The notes under the pieces were generated by a model. It ran no database searches, had not been told where the DNA came from, and was given only the letters and a program-made list of their open reading frames with translations. Shown in pieces: positions 54,278 through 62,689 of a stretch of 62,689 nucleotides of DNA. This stretch comes from Rhizopus sp. PT2906 (taxonomy: Eukaryota; Mucoromycota; Mucoromycetes; Mucorales; Rhizopodaceae), in NCBI GenBank assembly GCA_025529335.1, contig JAMYHX010000234.1, positions 1-62,689 on the forward strand, read 5' to 3'. Position numbers and translations under genes: made by a program. Position 1 is the first letter of the stretch, and each line of letters opens with the position of its first letter.

Positions 54278-54824
54278 CTATTTCTTTTTCTTTTTCTTTT
54301 TGGCTGCTTGTTCTGTTAGATACATTGATAGAAAATCTCCTTGTCTGTTTGCCTTTTTCTTGGTATTGTTTGCTGTCTTTGAGTCTTCTTCATCATCGTC
54401 GTCATCATCATCAGAGTCTGCCTTTCTCTTTTTATTATTTGTCTCTTTTGATGTATTCACTCGTCTATTCTGATTCAATATCTTATTTTTTAGCTGAATC
54501 TCTTGTTTAGTTGCAGGTCTATGACTTTCGTTATGTCTCATTGCTTCCTTATGTGATAAATATTTTGCACCAAGGCCAAGTCTAGGATAGAGCTTTTAGT
54601 CCTCTTTTTCTCTCTCTCTCTTTTCTATTTCTTGCGAACCTGTCAGGTCTACCGGTTGAATATTTCGTCAGTGTAAATTCATCGTCGTCATCTTGTAATT
54701 TTTCACCTGGCTTTGGTGGAGGAAGCCAAGATTGAACAAGAGATCTTGCAGTACTGATGGATGCGTCAATTTGTGTCTTTAACTTTTCATTCTCTTCAAT
54801 GTCAACCTTGGTTTGTTGAACCAT
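54278..54824 (-). CDS. DUF3245-type small basic/acidic protein
   Basis: Two exons (54640-54824, 54278-54581) give 162 residues. The N-terminal part (ARSLVQSWLPPPKPGEK) and the junction motif TGRPDRLGLGAKYLSHKEA match my memory of the DUF3245 family; the motif forms only when a 56-nt intron with a GTTCGC donor is removed. Without splicing the frame ends at a stop within the intron. The remainder has an Asp run, KKRK-like basic motifs and a C-terminal run of Lys, consistent with a nuclear or nucleolar protein of unknown role. Its start codon is 61 bp from the S-formylglutathione hydrolase stop. Confidence 0.75.
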
Positions 54825-54885
54825 TTTATTTCTAGAAAGAAAGAAAAAGAAAAGGAAAGAGAGTGGCTTATTAAAGCAAAGCGGT

Positions 54886-55944
54886 TTATTTTATCAACAC
54901 ATTTGCATGATGCTTGATATGGTCAGCAATAAATGTAGAAATAAAAAAGTAGCTGTGATCATAGCCTTCTTGATAACGAATATTCCATTCACTATCTCTG
55001 TTCAATGCATGAACTGTCTTTTTTAATTCATCCACAAGTAATTGGTTCTCCAAGAAACCATCAGCAGTTCCCTAGTAACAAATGAGTCATAGTCAATTAT
55101 GCATAGATATATACATACAACATCAATAAGAACATTCATTGATTCATTCAAGTATGTCTTTAATAGTTCAACAGTATCATATTGCTTCCATAGTTCTTTA
55201 TCAGGACCGAGATAATTAGAAAATGCCTTTTGGCCCCAAGGACAGTTGATGGGATTTGCAATAGGTGCAAATGCAGAAGCTGCTTTGAACTTTGAAGGAT
55301 TCTTTATGTAAATGGTCAATGCACCATGACCTCCCTATAAAAAGTATTTAATATCGAAAACAGCCTCCTATTTTCATATTTACCATCGAATGGCCCATAA
55401 TAGAGGCCCTTGATGCACCCTTTAAAGATAAAAGAGTATTAAGCATGTATACACACATGTAACATTTACATACGTACCACAGGCAATTGTTGATCAACAA
55501 GAGAGAACAACTCTTTAACAATATAAGAATACATACGATAATGTTTGGACCATTTGGGTTCCGTTGCATCCAAATAAAATCCTGCACCCTTTCCAAAATC
55601 CCAGGAATCGCTGTCTCCCTCAATATCAACACCTAACATGCATGGTTTATACATATGCAATCATTATCTTGTTTATTCAATATCTTACGTGGAGATGTAT
55701 CTGGAGCGACAAGAGCAATACCATACTTGGCTGCTTCAGCCATAGCACCACTTTTTTGAATAAAGTTGTCTTCGGTACAAGTCAAACCAGATAAAAAGTA
55801 AATGACAGGTACTTGACGTGTATCACTCTCCTTTGGTAAAAACACGTTAAACTTCATATCAGACTGTACTTCTTCTGAATAGTGTTGATATTTGATGACG
55901 TGTCCACCAAAGCATTTGTTTCTAGAGATCTCCTTGAGTGACAT
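54886..55944 (-). CDS. S-formylglutathione hydrolase
   Basis: Five exons (55689-55944, 55478-55632, 55384-55419, 55119-55334, 54886-55071) give 282 residues, the standard length. Motifs: KCFGGHVIKYQHYS, FNVFLPKESD, VIYFLSGLTCTEDNFIQKSG, LVAPDTSPRVDIEGDSDSWD, FGKGAGFYLDAT, the nucleophile GHSMGGHGAL (Ser), ASAFAPIANPINCPWGQKAF, LGPDKELWKQYD, and the catalytic Asp/His region (GTADGFL, EGYDHSYFFISTFIADH). It hydrolyses S-formylglutathione to formate and glutathione in formaldehyde detoxification. One exon is only 36 nt and its 3' boundary splits the GHSM/GG nucleophile motif. Confidence 0.95.
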
Positions 55945-56802
55945 TTTACGAGAAAAAAAAAGAAAAAGAAAAAAAGAAACACCCCAGCTTTATAAAGCCG
56001 TTGTACAAACGATGTCAGTGTGTCCAGATCTATTTTTTCCACATTGGCAATTCATGTTAAGAATATTTTTATATGCTTTTGGCTCTCGATTGTGTTGGCA
56101 GAATAACCGAGAATACTTTGATTTTCATGACAAGAGAGGATCATCAGGGAAAAGAGAATATCAAAAAGTTGATTCCTTCTTGGTTCCTCTGCTTCTATTT
56201 CAGTTTATAGTACGCAGACCTTGGATCATGACATTCGCCGATCTTTACTTGAGGAAAACAAAGTCTTTTTGGCTGCATATAATGTACATTACTACTAAAG
56301 TAGGAACACGTCAAGCCAGTTTAATCTTAAAGCTTACATATACAGCCTCATTGTATAAGCTCTTTATAAACGATTAACAAAACACCATTATCAACCAATT
56401 TAGGCTTTGAACCTAAAACCAGACAGGTGAATAATTGAATTAGAACTGTTAAAAGGGCAACCTGTGCTTGCTACGGCGATTAACTGAAATGTATGCTTGA
56501 AAGTCTTTCTAGATACTAGCAGCAATCAGCATTATGTTATTTGAAGCGTTCGTGACCCATTGACATAGTATATCCTTTGTTTGTAAATCATGGGAAACAC
56601 TATGATAATGGGTCAGTGAACAGACTTCAAGCATCTGCCTACATATCAACATCAAAGATCTTACCCAAAAAAGTCCGCATACGTCACTTCAATTTGGTAC
56701 AACAAGAGTAATTTTTCTATTATTATTTTTTTTTTTCTTTTTCTTTTCCTTAGCCGTAATAGACAAACGGACAACAACATATTCAATTTGCGTAAAAGTG
56801 TG
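55945..56802. other. Intergenic with one unexplained open frame
   Basis: About 860 bp. A plus-strand open frame ends at 56377 and its last 100 codons (for example SFLVPLLLFQFIVRRPW, TFADLYLRKTKSFWLH) are free of stops but match nothing I know; it has no plausible promoter, since its upstream part overlaps the hydrolase gene antisense. It may be a decayed coding fragment. A poly-T tract precedes the MED14 start. Confidence 0.4.
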
Positions 56803-59800
56803 ATGCAGCCGATCTTAAAAGCAGACGAACAGCAACCAACAAGTACGCAAACTAATGGATATGTTAAACAAGTGAACGGTACACCCAAATCAAAACCTAA
56901 TCAAGAGAAAATCGTGTTGCCTGTTGAAATGGCAAGCATGATATCATTAAAAAGCTTGATTGGGAAACTTGTTCATAAATCATATGCAGATTTATTGACT
57001 TTAACGGATACGTACGGGGAAAAAAAAATAACATTAGAAAATACAGTATTAATCATGGCTTTAGTTTACCATCCATGTCTGATGTGGAAAAGAAACGACA
57101 AATATTAAATTATACTACATTTGTTAGAAAACAATTCTTGAAATTGCTTGTACTTGTCAAATGGGCAGACTGTGCTGATGATATTCAAATGTGCCAGGTT
57201 CTTTTCCTTTTATTATCAAAGTATCTTTGGAAAAGAAAACTAACATTTAAAATGAATAGAACATTATGGCCTTTTTGGCTAATCAAAACAAAATGTTTCA
57301 GGATACTGTCGACTATCTTCACAAAATACACATCGAATTACCAGCAGCCAGAGTCAGGAACTTTGACATACCTACGGCAGTTGATGTCTTAACAACTGGA
57401 ACGTATCAACGTATGCCCACGAAACTGAAGGTTAGCACAAGACAAACCTCAGCAAGAGTTTTATATTGACATTTTATCGATAGGACATGATCCATCCTCC
57501 TCCGTTTACTGATGAAGAAGTGTTGGAAACGTTTCAGCAAATGAATGATACTATTCGTGTACGCATGTTGACAGAAGAAGTGCTACCATCGCCCATGCAA
57601 AAATACCGCATCGGTAATGAAAGTTTGTTTTATAATAACCATTAACTCACTGTCAACATAGAAAATGGACGCATTTATTTTTCAATTGACAATGAATTTG
57701 AAGTGGCCTTGACCCTAATGGGACAAAGCCATGCTAGAAGATGGTGGATTGTATCTTTGGATATACTTGTTCAGGCATCTAGTTGTGAAGAGTCTGCATC
57801 TGGTAATAGAAAGCTAATCTAAAGTATATTCTTAACTAAAGACTTTTTTAGATCTTGATATATCTCTAAGTGATGCACAGAAACAGCATTTACGAATGAA
57901 TGCTCAAAAGCAACTCATACCACCTGCTACAGCTGAAGGAGAAGAAAACAAGGCAACCAAGTTGTTCTTCCCGCTAGTAAACCTATATGACTACCTACAC
58001 CTTTGTTGTCTCAACATGCAACTTGAAATGTTACATATTCAATTTCTCATGTTAGCAAAGACAAAGTGGTTAGATCAGCTAAAAGTACAGATGGATTCAA
58101 GTAGAGCCAAACTCATCATCACCTATTGGGGAGGCGGATCACCTGCTGCCCATTGGGCTAGACCTCAGGTAATTGATAAAAAAAAAGTGATGAACAATAT
58201 TATTAAACTGAGTATATAGCCTGAGAAAGAAGCGAGTAAGAGCACAGTATTGGAATTATCCGTAAGCGATGAGCATGAAAAGGAGTCAGCTAAGAAAAAC
58301 ATGGCAATCACAGTAAGAGATGAATCAAAAGGTCTGATACAGAAGGCAGGTATTGGTGCTTCTGTACGCTTGGCAGAGGCTGATCCTGCAGATAAGCACA
58401 AGATTGTTTCGCTTCTTAAATACCCGAAGAATTGCCTAGACATCCTTTGGGGTGACTCGAAAGATTTACATACGAATGCTAAACTATTAGTAAGAGTTTC
58501 TGCTTATATAATACACTATGTATTTAGAGTATCTATAGAATGCTTCCGATTTGAACGCTGAGGAGCTTTTGTTGCATGCTACAGAATATCACAGCCATTG
58601 TATTAAAGACAAACTTCGTCAGCTTCTGCAATCTCAGAAAGAATTCTTGGAAGACAATGGTCTTTACTTGTTAGAGAAACAAAAAGATAATGAGAATCCA
58701 CTTGTTATCCGCTATAGACATGAAAAATATATTAGTATTGATATCGATTCACGTACAGGAAAAGTGAAAGCTTATGAAACTAAGAATGAATCAAAAGAAG
58801 AAAATGGTAAATATATATATATATATATACATTTAGACTTATATGACTAACCCATATAATAGTAAAATTAGCAGGATTAGAAGATCGATTGAACAACGAC
58901 CCTGAAAACATTGCCAAACATTTATTATGGTTACGATCCGACATTGTTATCCGTGAAATCATTTCGCTGGCAAAGCTGCTCAATTTACAACCCTATCATC
59001 CTTCACAGATGAATCTTCGTGCAGAAGATTTTATCAAACTGTTTGGTGATGTGATTCCATCCAACAAAACTGAGAAGTACCCTTCACACTGCGTGTTTCT
59101 TCAGTTTTCCCAATTTGACAATTGGTACTTTGTGATTGCAACTATAAAGAATGAATTCAAGTCATGGCTATGCTGTTTAAAGTAAGTTAACAAACTTTGG
59201 TGATGACTATAACTCACATTTGCTGCAAAGTAAAATATATGATCAAAATAGCATATATCAAGCCGTTGCAGATTTGATATATATAGATTGTGATGAGCTA
59301 CGGAGAAAGGAAGCAAAGAAAATTGTAGGCAGTAGTAAGAGACAATTAGAAGATGACGTAGAAAAAACAAGTAGTCAATGTGATAGTAAGAAAAGGAAAC
59401 TGTCAAGGGATCTTTCTGTAGTAGTTCAGCATGACTATTCAGATAAATTTGACAGGTAATGGGACCTACTTTTATTTGACCATAGTGGTCTCATTTTTTT
59501 TTCCTAGTTTAATTATGGACTTTCAATACTTGGCTCAGTTAGATTCACTATGTAGAGGATATATAACAAATAGAAAAATCGAGTTGCAACTCCAGACATA
59601 CAAGGAAGCACTTCATTACCATAAGCGTCCGCTATTAGACACTGTATTACCGGTTGAGACACAAGTGAAAAGTCACCCTGTATCATACAAGATGGAAACC
59701 ATCTGTTTACCACGACAAGACTTGCTTCGAGTATGTGCTTATTATTATCACCCAGGAGACGGAAAAAGAAAGGAGAAAAAGACAGAGACGATACCATGGA

Positions 59801-60515
59801 TTGAGAAACTACTGCCTCGTATGAAAAATGAAATTTTAGTTCGATCATTTGGTTGGTGGAATTGCGGTAGAGGCGAATGTTATGTTGTTTTCCAAGACAG
59901 AATTGATTGTGAAAGGATGACTTTGCAAGAAGATGATATTGAAGATCATATTTCCTTAGACAAAGTCAATCACACGATATCCTTCACCTATGCGAACATT
60001 GATAATTGCGTAGACCAGTTCTTGAATGACTGGGAAAGAATCTTTATGATGATTAACTTGAGCAGACAAGGTAAGTCTTTGTTTTTCCAAGCTAGCTTAC
60101 AACTAATGGTGAAATTTATCAGTCCACTCGGTTTGGTTTACCAAGTATAAGGATCAGCTGACGTTCCAGCCAACCAATCTACAGAAATTACTATTTATTT
60201 ACGCCAAACAGTACACTTGCACTATCCACTGGACATCTTCAGCAAAGGGACGGTCAAGAAGATATGATATTGAGTTTGGAGTAGTAGGTGAACCAAGCAA
60301 CAATAAATCCAACGCATTGTCAGCTTCAAGTAATCCACATTGGAAGATTCTAACACAATTAAGAGATATATTGAATGAGAAACGAGATTTAATATACTTT
60401 GTACAGGTAAGATTTGATTTAAAAAAACCTAGTATATGTCCTACTTTACAATATTGACGTTATAAAAAAGATTTTATTTCATACTCTGCCTGAACTTCTT
60501 GAATTCGTATGCTAA
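56803..60515 (+). CDS. MED14: Mediator subunit 14 (Rgr1)
   Basis: Thirteen exons (56803-57011, 57065-57197, 57260-57430, 57484-57613, 57662-57802, 57852-58168, 58220-58489, 58539-58806, 58863-59181, 59231-59455, 59508-60070, 60123-60406, 60471-60515) give 1024 residues (yeast Rgr1 1082). The N-terminal MED14 domain has ISLKSLIGKLVHKSYADLLT, LPSMSDVEKKRQILNYTTFV, KQFLKLLVLVKWADCADDIQ, NIMAFLANQNKMFQDTVDYL, LPAARVRNFDIPTAVDVLTT and the ENGRIYFSIDNEFEVALTL and ARRWWIVSLDI blocks. A WW pair and a PQ-like stretch follow. MED14 is the architectural backbone of Mediator linking head, middle and tail. The C-terminal end is short, and the last exon codes only 14 residues. Intron 8 contains an AT repeat. 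Confidence 0.92.
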
Positions 60516-60847
60516 AGATACATCAACATATATGTTCAAGTAGTCCGAGGGAGCATGGAAGTAAATAAGATAAAAAATAAAAAAAAAAAAATATTTATAA
60601 ATACCAATGCTTGAAAAAATAAAATAATAATCATATACCCAACCCCTTTTCTTTTCTTTTCTTTTCTTTCTTTATATGAGAATTGAAATGCTTTGGCTAA
60701 GGGAAAGATGATGAATAATCAAAACTAAACAGGATGAATCTGCTGTCCGTGTGAATGTGTATGTGTAACAAACTAAACTATAAATGTAGTTGATCTGTTC
60801 TTTATTTTTTTCCCAATTTATACTTTTTTTTTTCTTTTTTCTCCATC
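60516..60847. other. Intergenic, no feature seen
   Basis: About 330 AT-rich bp with a TTTTC-type pyrimidine repeat near 60651-60672, probably within the promoter of the next gene. Confidence 0.45.
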
Positions 60848-61927
60848 ATGTCTCCCCCAGTGTAAAATAAAGAACAAGTTAAATTATCCATTTATTAACT
60901 TATTATAGTACAAACGCTGAGTCATCTAGTCAAGGTACTCCAAGTGCACATACTCAAAGAACCGCTATCTTTCTTCGCTCTTCAAGAAAAATCATTTTGA
61001 CAGGTTCAGAAACGGAAGAAGAGGCTAAGGCTGCTGAAAATGTACCCATCAAATTACCAAAACAAATAACTTTCGATGATGTACACACACAACGTGTTCA
61101 TATGAAGCAAAAATTAGCTGCTGGTTTCAGACTTCTTGCAAAGTTTGGATGGGATGAAGGTGTAGCTGGTCATATGACCCTCAGAGACCCTGAATATCCG
61201 GACCTCTTTTGGTAAAAAGAAAAAAAATGACTCAAAATTACAAAAAACTGACAGACTGTTCCATAGGGTTAATGCCTTTGGCCAATATTTTGGACACATC
61301 AAGGCAAGTGATCTTGTTCTTGTTGACCATTCCGGCGCTATCGTAAGAGGAAACCGCACTGTAAACAAGGCAGCCTTCGTCATTCATGAAGCTGTGCACA
61401 GAGCTCGTTCAGATGTCATTTGTGCAGTTCATACGTAGGAACTTACAACGCATTATATTTCTCCAGTTTAATAACAATACTGTTTTAGGCACTCTATGTA
61501 TGGAAAAACATTTTCAACCTTTGGCAGAAAGCTCTTACCTATTTCACAAGATTCATGCGCGTTCTACAACACACATGGGGTCTATGACGACTTTGGTGGA
61601 ATAGTCTACGATAAAGAAGAAGGACAACGTTTAGTCAATGCAATGGGTCCTACCAATAAGGCACTCATTCTTAAAAATCACGGCATATTAACTGTAGGAA
61701 AAACAGTCGACGAGGCTATCTGGTGGTTTGTTTGTATGGAAAGATGCTGTCAATCACAACTACTGGCTGAAGCTGCATCCCCTGACGGCTACAAAGGTCT
61801 ATCTTTGATCTCTGACCAAGTCGCAGAGCAGACAGCCAAAGTTTTAGGTGATAGCCTTACAGGCTACGCTATGTTCCAGCCAATGTATGAAATGATTATC
61901 AAAGAGCAGCCAGACTGCTTGGAGTAA
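60848..61927 (+). CDS. Class II aldolase/adducin-domain protein
   Basis: Four exons (60848-60861, 60909-61211, 61267-61434, 61489-61927) give 307 residues. The first exon is 14 nt (MSPP plus two bases). The core reads MKQKLAAGFRLLAKFGWDEG, VAGHMTLRDPEYPDLFWVNA, FGQYFGHIKASDLVLVDHSG, the metal-site VHTHSMYGKTFSTFG and the conserved ALILKNHGILTVGKTVDEAI, WWFVCMERCCQSQLLAEAA. Fungal members of this fold are mostly uncharacterised; bacterial relatives are aldolases and epimerases using a zinc ion held by His residues, all of which are visible here (H-x-H in VHTHS). Substrate unknown. Confidence 0.88.
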
Positions 61928-62612
61928 ATTGCAACGTTTACTTGTACACTTTATTAAATTTTGAATGAACAATGTACTCTTTTTTATTTTTTGCCTTCAG
62001 CACAGTTTATTAGGGGAGAGAATCCATGACTGCTAATTATGCACGATAAACAGAAAGAGGGAAGAATGTCTATGCCCCTATCATATGTTTATAATCAGGT
62101 ATTATAGAGTCATTTCACCAAACACGTCAGCTGTCGAATTTGTCCATGTCTAACGCTAATCTTTAGGTGTGAGATTACATTTGACTTAATTACATGTATC
62201 TTAACCAGTACTCCGGCTTTTTTTAAACAATCTAATTTCTTTTTCCTATGGCTTCTTCTTCTCCCACTTCAAATAATAGATAAAACAGAGATCGACAATT
62301 CCTTCACTTTTATTCTTACACGTTTTTGCGCGTACTAACAACAACCACAACTACAACTATTTAGCGCTTATTTTTTTTTTGAACAATTTACATATTAGAG
62401 TAAGATGACCTTCGCACTAATGACAAAGTTAATAAATAGGGATGAGCAGTTTCAAAAAGGTTGACAGCAGCAGTGATATATACCACTGGTTGCCCTTCTA
62501 GCAAACATACAATCGAAAACACAATAGAGAAAAACAGCACATGATTATCACGAGAAAGTCACGTGTTTCTAAACTAATATATTAAATTTATTATTTGAAA
62601 ATAATGTGAGCG
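61928..62612. other. Intergenic, no gene seen before the tRNA
   Basis: About 685 bp with AT-rich sequence and no recognisable element apart from the tRNA that follows. Confidence 0.45.
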
Positions 62613-62684
62613 TCTTTGGTAGTATAGTGGTTAGTATCTCCGCCTGTCACGCGGAAGACCGGGGTTCAATTCCCCGCCAAAGAG
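62613..62684 (+). tRNA. tRNA-Asp (anticodon GUC)
   Basis: A 72-nt gene with a 7-bp acceptor stem (TCTTTGG with CCAAAGA) and discriminator G. The D arm contains A-box TAGTATAGTGG; the anticodon arm CCGCC-TGTCACG-CGG has GTC at 62646-62648; the T arm carries the B-box GGGTTCAATTCC. No intron. Sequence is close to other eukaryotic tRNA-Asp. It lies almost at the window's edge; a T-run terminator is not fully visible. Confidence 0.98.
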
Positions 62685-62689
62685 CTTCT

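Overview
The window looks like nuclear DNA of a Mucoromycota fungus, most likely of the order Mucorales. It is AT-rich and packed with short (about 45-60 nt, occasionally longer) GT-AG introns. The protein genes are fungal, and several relic families (a DIRS-like retrotransposon, Tc1/IS630-like, MULE and Fanzor/TnpB-like elements, and a lineage-expanded unknown family) resemble families I recall as multicopy in Mucor- and Rhizopus-type genomes. No species is assigned. All gene models were spliced by hand; each multi-exon model described as complete keeps frame across its junctions and sums to a multiple of three.

Layout. 1-7.1 kb: a reverse-transcriptase relic, a dispersed repeat, one two-exon gene of unknown function, then a gene desert of over 4 kb ending at a small secreted cysteine-rich peptide gene. 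7.7-10.5 kb: prohibitin PHB1 and the ESCRT-0 protein VPS27. 10.7-12.8 kb: an island of relics (MITE-like repeat, broken unknown-family gene, N-terminal part of a Tc1-like transposase). 12.8-31 kb: a dense block with a DUF202 membrane protein, BCD1, class I PITP, mitochondrial GatC, chitin deacetylase, a Cti6-like PHD protein, a tricalbin, ribosomal protein eS17, DPM3, an ALE1-like MBOAT acyltransferase, a methyltransferase relic and TSR3. 31-35.1 kb: a transposon graveyard with a degenerate Fanzor/TnpB-like gene beside two oppositely oriented halves of a MULE transposase. 35.4-36.9 kb: CDC73. 36.9-40.2 kb: no convincing gene. 40.2-45.3 kb: OCA6-like phosphatase, ceruloplasmin-like protein, metallo-beta-lactamase-fold hydrolase and PQ-loop transporter. 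45.5-48.3 kb: a second graveyard with two inverted F-box-like relics flanking a Tc1-like DDE relic, plus a complete 406-bp non-autonomous element with 9-bp target duplications. 48.6-62.7 kb: VPS9, epoxide hydrolase, a lysine-rich protein, a DUF3245-type protein, S-formylglutathione hydrolase, MED14, a class II aldolase/adducin-like protein and tRNA-Asp(GUC).

The genes are mostly unlinked housekeeping functions: endosomal traffic (VPS27, VPS9), ER and lipid (PITP, tricalbin, ALE1-like, DPM3), ribosome and snoRNP biogenesis (BCD1, TSR3, eS17), RNA polymerase II (CDC73, MED14, PHD protein), mitochondria (PHB1, GatC) and cell wall (chitin deacetylase). There is no operon-like logic, but many convergent pairs are only 16-85 bp apart. 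The most unusual items are the Fanzor relic with a nearby hairpin, the 406-bp element family with 9-bp duplications, the inverted F-box relics, several extremely small exons (8-nt internal, 3-nt and 4-nt start exons), and a ceruloplasmin-like protein that has lost half its copper ligands.
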